Assembly: GCF_901709675.1 (NCBI RefSeq)
Contig: NC_051108.1
Coordinates: 5,676,631 to 5,740,630 of the forward strand
DNA from: Syngnathus acus
Lineage: Eukaryota; Chordata; Actinopteri; Syngnathiformes; Syngnathidae
Length of the DNA stretch: 64,000 nucleotides
Direction: 5' to 3'
This document shows, piece after piece, positions 34,692 to 48,400 of the stretch; the stretch's first letter is position 1; each line of letters begins with the position of its first letter. The position numbers and the translations under genes were made by a program. The notes under the pieces were generated by a model. The model was not told the origin of the DNA. It worked only from the letters and a program-made list of their open reading frames with translations, and made no database searches.

Positions 34692-37043
34692 CTAGGAAAA
34701 GTCATAATCAAACTTGTAGTCATGGGCCAGGTAAATCCTACGGAAAATAAGTGCAGCCAGGATCAGAGAGAGCACCACTATAAGCATAGCAGAGCCTGCG
34801 TGGCTCTCATCTTGTGCCTCGTGGACCCCTGCAATTAAAGGTGGTCTGTTTGGGGCTTCTCTGTTGTCTCTTTGAGCATGCCGGACACGACGCTGCCGTG
34901 GACTGTGAGGATGATCAGTGTCCAAAGGAGTTTGCGGCCTTTCCACTCTCGCAGCTGCTGACACTTCTGCCTGTAGAGGAAGATAAATAAATTGATAGTG
35001 TACTTCCTATTTCTCAGAGACAAACCATACCTGCTCAGTCTGGGGCGGATCGACAACTGCGTCGCCTGAAGAATTCGGGGAGGCTTCCTGGGTAAGATTG
35101 GAAACCTTGGTGTCAACGTCACTCTGGTTCCCCGTTTTACTGGATGAACTTGAGTCTGCCTGAAGTTAGAATAAACATTTTGACAATGCTTGACTTTACA
35201 TCCACAGCTTAAACAAAAACACTTTATTTAAAGGTCCCAAATTCCAGGACCACCCACTTTATTTTGTACCTTGTAGTTCATTTGTTGAGCGAAATCATTT
35301 GCCATGTGGTCCTCTGGGCTGAGGTTGCTGTTTGGGGTCAGAGGCAGGAGTGCTGAGCGCAATGTACAACTACATGTCTCGCAGCAAAAATCCTGGGACC
35401 TGCAAAAGAAGAAATTTAATATAACCAGGGGTTCACATAAAGTGCTTCCAGTGAATTATGCATGCCAAAAACACATTTTCATTACTTTTGTTAATTTTTT
35501 ATCAAAGGGAGATGTTTGAAATGTCACTAAACCAAAACATATCTATTGAGCATTTAATTGAAAATCGTACTTTTTGGCAAGGACCCTCCGCTCTTCTGGT
35601 GTATAATCAAGAGATCCAATTGCACCCTCTCCTTTTGTTGGCATGAATCCAATTATGGCAATTAGAGCAGTCCGTACTGAAATATAAACAGAAAAATTCA
35701 AGTAAACATAACAAAAAAAACATTAAAAGTAAAAACAGCAGACTATTTTAAGAATGAAATAATTATCCTAACTTTAAAGGTCAGCGTATAAATTATTCCC
35801 TGTTAGCTGCAATGATGTGTTGCAACTGTCTTGAGAATTGTTTTTATTTATTACAATATTATATTATACATAATGGTATTTGAACACGTACATAAGTAAG
35901 AAACCTACTGCTCCATGAAGGCTGCCATGTCTCTGGATGGTGACCCGATATACTCAGACAGATCTTCTTCCCGATTTCAAATCTTCCATTAGCCTGGGTA
36001 TGTGCAAAGAAGACAAATAGTGGATTGAGTTACTAGACATGACCTGAGGTTTGTTGTTTCTCTTTAAAGCATGATGGTCAAAATGTGAAACACTCTGGAT
36101 TTTACTGCTGCACGTACATGATATTAATCTGAAGTGTGTCTTACTGTGAGAAGAATAATGCTGGGAGGCTTCATTGGATACTCCGGGGGAAGCACAATCC
36201 TGCCATGGTAGATGCCACCATCAAAATCTGAATCTGGGGGTCCACGTACGGAGAAGTGCCATTCAAATAGGTTATCCTAAAAGGTCACGTTAAAGTAGAT
36301 TATGTTGAGCACATGCTTACCATAAATCTGAAAAAAATAAAATGGTCCCACAAACTTACTTCCAATGGCTGGGCATGGTAGTGCTCTGTGGGCTCTCTCA
36401 ATTCAGCAGCCTCTTTCATCAACCTCTTCACCGCTAGTCAAATAAATAAAAACATGGATATGTTAAATGGATTGCAAATGTAGATGGGTGGTTGTCAAAA
36501 AAAAAAAAATGGTCCAGGAGTATGAAATGAGAGCCCAAAATGAACTTGTTCAAAAAAAATTCTTTTTTTTTATTTGTTACTATTTACAATTTCTTTCAGC
36601 CAACCGGAAGTTGTACACAAGAAGTTTTGTTTCACGTGTTTATTGAAAGATTGAACAGTTATGCCGTTTAACAATTTCCATGTATTATGTGTCGAATCTG
36701 CAGACAAGAAACACAAGATTACTGCTGACCTAGCTTTAAGCCACATCCGGATTCGTAACACTAGGTTTAGTGAATCTTATTCTAACTCTACTCAAATATT
36801 ATAACCTGTGGTCATGGAAATTCAATTTTCAAAACATTCCAAACCATAAGATAGAAAAAAAAAAAAAAAGGTAACTTGCGAGTGTAAGACATGTTTGAAA
36901 TATACGCATTCACTCGATGATGTCGACTATTTTGGGGGTGAATGGACGTAACAAACACGTCATTCTACTGAGGTTTAAATAGTGTAGCACACTGGGTGGA
37001 AATGCAACTTACCAGGACTCTTGAGGTTATATTTACTCTCCAT
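34692..37043 (-). CDS. ube2j1: Ubiquitin-conjugating enzyme E2 J1 (ER tail-anchored)
   Basis: Eight minus-strand exons: 37013-37043 (ATG), 36360-36433, 36145-36276, 35909-35993, 35571-35676, 35270-35399, 35031-35159, 34692-34970. They join in phase to 321 residues (human 318). The N-terminal UBC domain contains the catalytic Cys in KKICLSISGHHPETWQPSW (exon 35909-35993). A variable Ser/Asn-rich linker follows, then a C-terminal membrane anchor (MLIVVLSLILAALIF) and a short luminal tail ending DYDFS. In the family this E2 (the Ubc6e group) sits on the cytosolic face of the ER and works with HRD1-type ligases in ER-associated degradation. Ser/Thr stretches before the anchor fit the region phosphorylated under stress in mammals. 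It is head-to-head with RAD51. Confidence 0.96.
36434..37012 (-). other. UBE2J1 intron 1
   Basis: 579 bp with no feature beyond A/T homopolymer runs. Confidence 0.6.
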
Positions 37044-38055
37044 AATCTTCAGTCACCTGCAATAAAATATACCGTCGCAGTTAAACTGTAAAATCGCTAT
37101 TTAAATCAGTCAAATTCGTATAGGTTAGCTAAATTGAGCTATTTAGTCAGCATTAGTGAGCCTCACGATCTACTGAAAGCTTGGTCGGATCGATCATTTG
37201 TCACGCACTCAGGCATAAAACGTATTACGTCTAATTTCAGACGTCACAAAATAAAATATGATATCCGTTTTAAACCGAGTTTTAAAACGTCCCTAGCTGT
37301 TTGCGTGACATCAAACATTAAACTCGAAAGTAGGGGGAGCCCACTGGACTAAAACAGTTTAGCACATAGACTTGTGTACTAGATCCTCCCTTGAAAATAT
37401 TGGCATGATAATAAATACATTATTACGTCAGCCATATTGGATGTGGAGGAATGACTCAAAACAAATGGACTGAATTTTATAAAGCGACAACATATAGAGT
37501 GCTCTGAACTAATAATGCATGGAGGAACATAGGTGAATTATCACCAGACACAGATGTATTTTTTTATGCTATAATGGGAAAAAAAAGAGTGATAAAGGTA
37601 AAGCCAGAAGAAAGATCTGCACTAACCTCTTGGGAAGATTATGGAGAGGATGGTCAATAGCAGGTTAGGGTCAGTGACTGCTGGAAGGTCCCTATTGTTT
37701 TTGTAAAAAATATTATTATTAAGGCCCAACCAGCAAACGCTTCGAGGACCCTGTCATTGTTCTTCTCCATAAAGACTAACATTTCTGAGGAACTAAACGA
37801 GCGGTGATTGCTGTGGGGAACCTTTATTTTTTATTATTATTATTATTATTTTATAATCATTATTATTATTATTATTATTTTGTGATTGCACGCAAAAAAA
37901 CGAAGCAGATCATTTACACTAGCTGTCACGATCGTTTGTTTGTATCTAGGTGAAGATCCGGAAGTGCGATGCGGCATTTCCGTTTTCCTGCTTTATATGT
38001 CGCGACGATGATATATAACTTGAAGTTGTGCGAGAGTTCGTGCTCGATAAACGTG
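37044..38055. promoter_or_regulatory. Shared upstream region of UBE2J1 and RAD51
   Basis: About 1 kb between the divergent genes. An ETS-type core CCGGAAGT lies at 37958-37965, and a TATATAA-like stretch near 38011-38018 falls about 45 bp before an upstream ATG. A run of TTA repeats fills about 37838-37880. Shared promoter function is inferred from spacing only. Confidence 0.45.
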
Positions 38056-38083
38056 ATGTCTTCGTCCAATCAAAATCCACATG
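38056..38083 (+). other. rad51: Possible upstream RAD51 exon with in-frame ATG
   Basis: ATG at 38056 opens nine codons followed by one base and a GTAAG donor at 38084. Spliced to the AG at 38313-38314, it reads straight into the usual start, adding ten residues (MSSSNQNPHD). The exon is probably the first exon of the mRNA; whether this ATG is used is unknown. Confidence 0.45.
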
Positions 38084-38316
38084 GTAAGAACTGACGTCGT
38101 TAGTACACGTTCGAGCGGGAACTCGAATTATATACCAAAGACAAAATAGAATTTAACCGGGATTGATACAACTTTGGCCTTAACAAATTCTGCCTCCAAT
38201 TGTGCACCACAATCGGAACCCTTGCGTTTAGGTAAATCTGTTTGTTAGTCTTAGCTGATTTTGAGTTGCAGTAGATCCGCTGTTTTCCGTGATTCATTGC
38301 GTTTTTCAATTTAGAT

Positions 38317-40692
<2,376 letters not shown>

Positions 40693-40905
40693 AGATGTTG
40701 CGCATCAAACATGATAAAAGTGTCTAAACAAACTCCTAAAAAAAAACATCTGTGATGTGGTAAGAACTATTTCTGCCAGGAAAACTAAAATCTGTTAAGG
40801 TCAGACTGAGTCAACGTGGAGGTTGAAGCTGCTGCGTGTGTGTGCTCGCGCGTGTGTCTGTGTATACATGTGTGCATGAATAATTTAAGTTGCAGTATAT
40901 GACAA

Positions 40906-40911
40906 AATAAA
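40906..40911 (+). other. Poly(A) signal AATAAA of RAD51
   Basis: The canonical hexamer lies 214 bp after the RAD51 stop codon. Confidence 0.75.
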
Positions 40912-42507
40912 CAATATGAAAATAGCTAAGTAGCTGATGTGTGATTGCATTCTGATTAATGATGCTCTCACTGAGTAAAGATTTTTGTTTCCAAGATACT
41001 AAGACGTAATCTCCTTATGTCCGTTTGTGTATGAGTGCTTCATACATTTACTCCTATCCTCGAATTATTTCAAATGTTTACAAAATGGCAGAAAGACACA
41101 CACTGTTTCTTTGTCATCGGATGACGCGTTGAAGCCATGCTCCGCCGAGGTCCCTGCGGGGTGAACGACGCATCTTCATTGAGACAAGCGTCAGATAGTA
41201 AACAAATATACTGAAATATTATAGAATATTAGTTAAGCAAAGGTTTATTGACTTTTTTTTTTTTTCAATTGTGTTTTTTTTTAAACATTTTTGTGGTTTA
41301 CATGTCCATCAATCTGCTTTACAAAATAAACATTGATTTGTTGACTTTTTCATCCGCTGTTGTTAATATTAGTACAATATATTTGTTGTACGCTAGATGG
41401 CGGCATTCACCTTCCATCTTCCTGGACGATCAACGCGGCTCTAACTTGACCTCGAAAACTTGAGGTAACTTGCAAGCCTATCAAACACTTTCAGCTTCAA
41501 ATACAACAGCATATTCACTGCCATGAGAAAGAGGGAACAGATTATGTGTGCACTATATTATATTTTTTGTCATGTAGGTCATCAACCAGCCTGAAAAATG
41601 TATTCTGGTTGCATTTACATATAGAGGAGATAATGGGCCTACTATGTGGTCAGTGTGCCATTTCTGTTGGGTGGGAGTTTCCAGCTATACAGCTAGGGGA
41701 AGCAGCACAGGATGTCCTTTTCCACATTCCTTCAGGATAGAATAGCTCGGTGTGCGTGGTGGACTTTATCATATTTTTGTTACAGTTCAATATCTTAATC
41801 AGACCACTGCATTCAGTCATTAATGCTGTTGTTTTATTTATGTATTATATTTTAATATTAATTATATTTAATTAATATTATTATTATGATATATATATTT
41901 TTTATATATACATATATATATATATTTGCTTTGTTGACATGGGGACTTTATAAATCTCTCAGAGTGTGACAGCTGGGAATCCAACTTTACTATCATGTCA
42001 CATGGTACATGCACACGATCCCCCTGATCCTTCCCCTCATCCCATTCTCTCACTAATGCTTGTCTACAGGACGGGAGAGAGGAAAAAAAAGCTTGAGGGA
42101 TTTAGATGAGGAGAGGCAGCACGGACAAAGCTTGAAGCAAAGGAATAGCAGTGTGAGGCCACTTTTCAACCAGCAAGAATCTGAAGAAGGAAAGACGGAA
42201 GCATGGAAGGTATATAGAAATAAAAATGATGTATTTTACAAAATAATTGAATAGTTATTTCATTTTATGAGAGAATAATAATGATGAGACCAAAATAGCA
42301 TGTTAGCATGTTAGTCAAGGAAGAGAAGGAAACAGTAATGTGAGTTGGTATGTACAGCTCAGTGTCTTCAGTGGTCTGACCCTAGTGTGTGTGTGTTTTT
42401 GTGTGTTTGTGTGTGTTTGTTTATGTATGTTTGAAGACCTCCCCACCCTCTCACAGCTAAATTCACATCGTCAACTTTCACAAGCTTGCTACAACGAAAA
42501 GTCATAC
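40912..42507. other. Intergenic DNA between RAD51 and the RhoGAP gene
   Basis: AT-rich sequence with no gene I can support. Short AT microsatellite tracts occur near 41830-41930. Short open frames (for example near 41546-41740 and 42060-42254) lack family resemblance; some of this may be 5' non-coding exon sequence of the downstream gene. Confidence 0.5.
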
Positions 42508-42515
42508 TGAGCACC

Positions 42516-42524
42516 ATGGACAAG
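42516..42524 (+). other. Candidate first coding exon (M-D-K) of the RhoGAP gene
   Basis: ATGGACAAG in a good initiation context (GCACC before the ATG) is followed immediately by a GTGAGC donor. In phase 0 it would splice to the AG at 45440-45441, giving MDKAKGLKDN before the sequence in the main entry. The 2.9-kb intron and the lack of a known homologous N-terminus keep this tentative. Confidence 0.4.
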
Positions 42525-43489
42525 GTGAGCCAAATTATATGCATATACTGTACATGTGTACACACACACACACACACACACACATGACAATTTATCACTT
42601 CTTGTAATTTAAATGCATAAATCATTTTTGTGTTTTCTGCGTAGAATTTTAAGGCAAGGTTTAAACCGAATCCATTTTGGAACAGCAAACCAGTATGTGG
42701 AAAATGTTAGTAGAGTGAATATGCTAGCATTTTCTCATGTTATATGATACTGTACATTTGTAAAGCATTTTTGAGACTTGAGAGTTTCAAATGCAACCAT
42801 TTTCACTTTTATATGTGCCACTACCATTTTGTTGTCAAATAAATGTAAAAAAAAAAAATCCAGATGAATTATGGCAACCATCACATTATGGTGGATTCGG
42901 GATCCATTAATCTAACTTTTTGTACCATTGTCCAAATGGACTCACTATATATCAGGATGCAATTTGCTTTAAGACCAAGCTCATCTGTGCTGAGAGAGGT
43001 ATGGATGTGCTTGTACAAATGTGAATTTATTTTCTCCGCTCCAGTTCACTCAACTACATCCGTGCTTAAAATAGAATTATGAAAGCTTGCCGTGTGTTAG
43101 TGTGTGCGTTCATTAGTGCGTGCTTGTTTGATCCTGACCTGATAAAAACGTTTCATCATCTTCCTGAGGGTTCTCAAAGGTCAACAGAACATCACCAGTT
43201 TCAGTTGATGTCCCAATTGGCTTTTTTTTGCATTATAATCAAAGAGACCCTGGTTGGGCTGAAATTGATGTTGACATATATTTACGAGCATAAATATCTC
43301 TCTATCCATTTTTTTATACGCTCATCATCATTAGGGTCATAGGTGTGTGGAGACAGCATTTTATTGTATTAAAATAAATTCATCATTAGTCATCTTCTCA
43401 GCCACCTACGTATCGGTCAAGCCACCCTCAGACTAGTAAGAACTGTTCAAATATTTTAAAAAGATGATTTTTAAAGATGAAGACAAATT

Positions 43490-43600
43490 GCAATTTTAGT
43501 AATAACACATGATGCACAATTTGTCTTCATGGACCATATAAAATGATGTGGCGGGCCATATCTGGCCCCCGAGCCTTGCGTTTGATAACAGTGATGTAGA
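43490..43600 (-). mobile_element. Relic of a GTGTCAAACTC-type fish repeat, reverse orientation
   Basis: GATGCACAATTTGTCTTCATGG and GATGTGGCGGGCCATATCTGGC are the reverse complement of the copy at 44930-45040. The ends are degraded. Confidence 0.65.
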
Positions 43601-44929
43601 CAAAAGGCTGTTTTTAAAATGTTAATCCTTTATCTGACCTGCTTTCTATTGGTGCCACATGCATGACAGATTACACAAGCAGCCGTGTAAAGCATAAAAC
43701 AACTACATAGTTACATAATAACTACTGCTGGTCTGAGTGTTCATTCATTTTCATTGCTTATTTTTTTTCTATGCACAGCGCCTCTAGGTCAAAAGGAATG
43801 TGGGGCATAAGTGAGTCACACATCACATGATGTTAATTTCACTTTGACTTGACTCTCTCATGATTACGTGTCTGCATAGTGATAAAAATGTATGAAATGT
43901 TCCGGATAGTCAGTGCATCAACGGCGAGTGAGATAGGATGGGGAAAGTTTTGCAATCTGTGCTAAGGAGAAATACATGAATAGTGATAAAAAATAAAAAT
44001 AAAAATCCCATTGGAAGTCATGTGAATCAAAAAACTCAAAGGAGCCGAAAAAAGAACTGGGATGTCAGTAACTTGAGATAGAAAGGGAGAGATAACCTCT
44101 TGCTCTTTTTCTCGTGTTCTCTATGAGTAGGCTGGGCTACATCGCCGAAGGATGCAAGGAATGTGAAAGAATGTGACAAGAGGGAGAGAGAGAGAGAGAG
44201 AGAGCTTGATTAAGTGAAGTAGGATGCTCTGGATGTTGAAGCAGTTCTATTTATTTTTTTTCCCTTTAGCTCAGCTTCAATCCTTTTCTTGTGTTGTCTC
44301 AGTCGAGCTGATCTGTGAATTCAGCCGACCACAGAACTTTATAAAAAATCGAACAACGGACAACTGAAGGTGTGCTTAAAAATGATAATTTAATAGTGAA
44401 TGAAGAGAACGCATTTTTTCTTTTATTCAACCCGGAATGCGCTTGTAGTCCGCATGGAGGTGCTATGCATAGGATTTCAGGTGCCGCACCAGCTCCCTCA
44501 GGACATACATGGTGTTTCCAGTGTTCAGTGGGGGTGGACTGTAGCGACCCAGAACCTCGTTGTATCTGGTTGGCAGTATTAAGAATTATTTCACCACAGC
44601 TAACCGCGATCACATCACTAAGAAAACCGGGATCCATGAGGATAATACAACACAGAACTTGGGTAAGGTGGGTTTATTGAAACCTTTTGAAAACTCTTAG
44701 CAATTTTTTTTCAGTTGGATAATGTAAGATATTAATGGTTTTTATTGGTTATGATGGTTTTTCTTGCTTATAACATTTCTATATCAAGCTATTTTCAGGT
44801 TTCTACATTTAACACATTTGTGACCTTTTGGCACAATGGCGATCTAGAGTTTTTTGGATGGCTATTTTTCTAATCCAGAAGTAAGATACCTTGTCTCTGC
44901 CTGTGTGGCTATGCATCCCTTTAAAACAT

Positions 44930-45132
44930 AGGTGTCAAACTCAAGGCCTGGGGGCCAGATACGGCCCACCACATCATTTTATGTGGCCCCCGAAGACAAA
45001 TTGTGCATCAACGTCATGTGTCAATACTAAAGTTACAATTGTTGTCACTTTTAAAAAAAGATACAGATATTGCTAGCAATTTTTGTTACCATCTTTTGAA
45101 AATATTGAAGTATGCAGACTTGGCAAATAAAA

Positions 45133-45172
<40 letters not shown>
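44930..45172 (+). mobile_element. GTGTCAAACTC-type fish repeat with TTGA tail
   Basis: Starts GGTGTCAAACTCAAGGCCTG, continues with CCACATCATTTTATGTGGCC, and ends in about nine TTGA units. It resembles a common dispersed fish element (hAT-like end); clade not assigned. Confidence 0.6.
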
Positions 45173-45462
45173 CTTTTAGGCTGTGTAATGTTTTATAGGT
45201 AAGTCACAGAACCGTGAAATCGCATCTCAAGTGGACCGGGAGCCGATGCAAGTTGGCTAGTATTGTAGAACATAAAAAGTTACACTTCTTCCTACTCCTT
45301 TCGAACATGTATGACTGAAATACTATTACGGTCTTACTATTGCTCCTGGAACTTTCATTTGACGATGAATTTTTAACGTAACAGTGACTTACGTTCGATT
45401 ATCACAAAATGACTAATAAGCAATTTATTTCCTCTTGATAGGCTAAAGGACTGAAAGACAAC

Positions 45463-48400
45463 ATGGTGTCATCCAATGAGAATAGTCGCCAACCACTATC
45501 ATCTGGTAACATGGCGGCCATGATGTCATCGCGTGGCCTTCAGACCCTAAACCTCCATAAGAACTTGCATGGATTTGGTTTCACTCTGCGACACTTCATC
45601 GTTTACCCACCAGGGTCCCACCTCCACAACTCCAAAGTAAAGATGACAAATGCCACTTTTAATGTGGAGAACCTCAAAAATCAACCACAATCTGTCATGA
45701 TCCAAATTCCTCTAACCTACTCTGTACTTTCCAAAGGATGAAGAGAATGGAAATGCAATTAAAAAATGTGAGTGCCGTTTTTTTTCTTTTTAACATGAAT
45801 ATCCTTTTTAACATCCTTTTTGTATCATAGAAATGTCTAGTGAGTGACATTTTAATGACAGAAAGACTGAACTGTTCATTAAACTAATACTTGTTTTATT
45901 TACTTCAGGCTCACTGATTGTTGATGCATCATAAATGGATGTTCATGTGTGTTTGTCACAGGTCGTCAGCAGTGTCATTTGGAGGCTATGGACACCATTT
46001 TTGTGAAGAGCGTTAAAGAAAATAGCCCTGCTCATCAAGCTGGACTGTGCACCGGTAATTGACTCCAGTTACTAAATAATTAACTTACGTGTTGTTTTAA
46101 TTACAATATAAACAGGGCGTGGATAGATTTCTATATTGACCCTACTGATGTGTATTTGTAGTGTTTTTTTTTTTTTCCTGTCAATGACTGAACATGAACG
46201 TTCTATCTACCGTATTTTCCGCACTATAAGGCGCACCGGATTATAAGGCGCACCTTCAATGAATGGCCCATTTTAAAACTTTGTCCATATATAAGGCGCA
46301 CCGGATTATAAAGCGCATAGAATAAATAACTCAACGTTGCTCAAACGTTAATGCAATCACAATATAATAACACTCGAAATAGTGAAAACAATAACAATAT
46401 ATCAATAACTCAACGTTGCTCAAACGTTAATATCACACAACACACAAAATAAACACATAAAGCTTACTTTAATAAATTAGTCCTCATCCACGAATCCATA
46501 TTGGTCCATATATAAGGCGCACCGGATTATAAGGCGCACTGTTGGCTTTTGAGATAATTGGAGGTTTTTAGGTGCGACTTATAGTACGGAAAATACGGTA
46601 ATTTGTAAAATTCAGAAGAGCGTGCTCACAGAAACATTTTCAGAATCGGGCAGAAATATTTAATGAAAAAATACTTTACTTGGTTTGACTTCACGCTTGA
46701 TGGGTGGGCATAGAATTTAGAGACCCTCCCTATATGAAAGATAGTATTAAAAAAAGTTAATTGTGTGTGCGTGTACATACCATCTCAGGCGACAGGCTCG
46801 TCAAAGTGAACGGGGAGAACATTCTTGGAAAAACGTACTCTCAGGTGATTCGACTCATTCAAAACAGGTAAGTGGGACGTTATGGGACAAAAATTTGGCT
46901 TTGTTTTCATCACGTCTGAAGTGATATCGATTCTCTTTCTGCATTGTTGCAGTGAAAACAATTTGGAACTTTCCGTTATGCCAAAAGATAAAGAAGTCCT
47001 GCAGTTGATCAGCGTGAGTATTCGTTTTGTTTTTTGTCCTTCCTTTCCACTGCTCTTGCATTGCTGTTAGATGACTAACGTGTCATCCTGTGTCAACGTC
47101 CGTGTGTGTGTGTATCTGTCCTCGATAACATTACCTTCCCTCTGTCCTTAGGTGTACTCCCAGGAGTCCTTGCGAAACAATGACACATTTACAATCGAGG
47201 ACAATATTCTCCCAGAGCCCCCCCTTCGTTATTGTTCTTCCACCAATCCCATTACTTCACAGCTAAGCCACAAACTTAATAGTGACCTGGACAACTCTCA
47301 GTGGAGACCCAGCCCAACGACTTCAGCAATGGACAACCACCATGGTATTGCTTCAACAAACAACTGGATAAGAATGCCTGAGGATGTCAGCAATAAATTC
47401 GTCACGACAGTGAGGCATCGTGGCCGCTCCTCCTCAGCAATAAGTGCACTTGATTTTCACTTCGCCAACCACAATGCTGCCATCGCCTCGGCAACACCAA
47501 CCCGCAAAAGCAGCCTGCCAGCCTTTGGTCACCCTCGTCCTGATTCCCTTCGCCACCAAACGTCGGACTGGTACTGCTGCCAAGCTGAGGTTGCGAAGCG
47601 TTCGTCCTCTTGCCATAGCAGTGTGTTGCACTCTGGACCTCCATATGCTGACAATGTCTCTTTCGAGCCTAACATTTTGCATCATCATCAAACTTCTGCA
47701 GCTTTTCATGATTCTTACTTGCTTGGGGAATTGAGTGGTATTTCAAGACCGGTAAGCATGTCAGAGAATTTGCTGGCAGCATATGCAAAGTATGAGTATA
47801 ACTATGGCCGTTTTTTTGAAACACTAGAAAAAGCCTCTGAAATGATTCCACTCTGCTCAGACAGTTCTTCAAAATTTAGCCAACAAAGGGAAGAGAAAAC
47901 CACAGGAGGAAATGAGCACCAAATCCAAAGTACAGTGTCTTCTACAGTGCCCCCTTGTGGTAAGCAATCAGGTCAGCAGGAAGCTGAACTACTAACAAGG
48001 CGACCGGCAGATGAGTTGGTGGGTTACAAAAATGGTAGCACATCAATGTCTCACGAAACTCGCCATCCCTTCCAACATCCACAGACTTTACAAAAGCCAG
48101 GTAACTGTGGCCCGTACCTTCGCTGCAGTGCAGAGAGCAGAATCAGTGAGCCAGAAATGACGACACAATCACAATGGACTACCACCCCACCTGCATCAGA
48201 GGACCCATTGAAATGCAATAGAGATATCATCTCCCAGATCTCTCCAAAACAGCCTTTGTGTCACAGAACCCTTGCTCATACTTCAAGTCCCCAGTCACCA
48301 GAGTCACTGAGTGAAAGCCCCTCGCCTGTCTCTATTGGTCCTGGTTGCAGTCGCAGCACAAATGGCAGCTTGATGCAGCAGGCATACAACTCCCTGTCTT

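Larger units (their letters stand above)
42525..45441. other. Probable long 5' intron of the RhoGAP gene with dispersed repeats
   Basis: Contains a CA microsatellite (42560-42583), a GA tract (44190-44204), two copies of a GTGTCAAACTC-type element in opposite orientation, a TTGA microsatellite (45135-45172) and a second candidate first exon. That exon has ATG 44636, nine codons, and a GTAAGG donor at 44663, also in phase 0. Confidence 0.5.

Noticed and set aside
41546-42254. Possible small protein genes between RAD51 and the RhoGAP gene
   Set aside because: Short open frames with no recognisable domain, no consistent splice sites and low-complexity composition.
47402-47872. Minus-strand open frames in the large RhoGAP exon
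   Set aside because: Shadows of the 1.26-kb exon 47152-48415, with no family resemblance.
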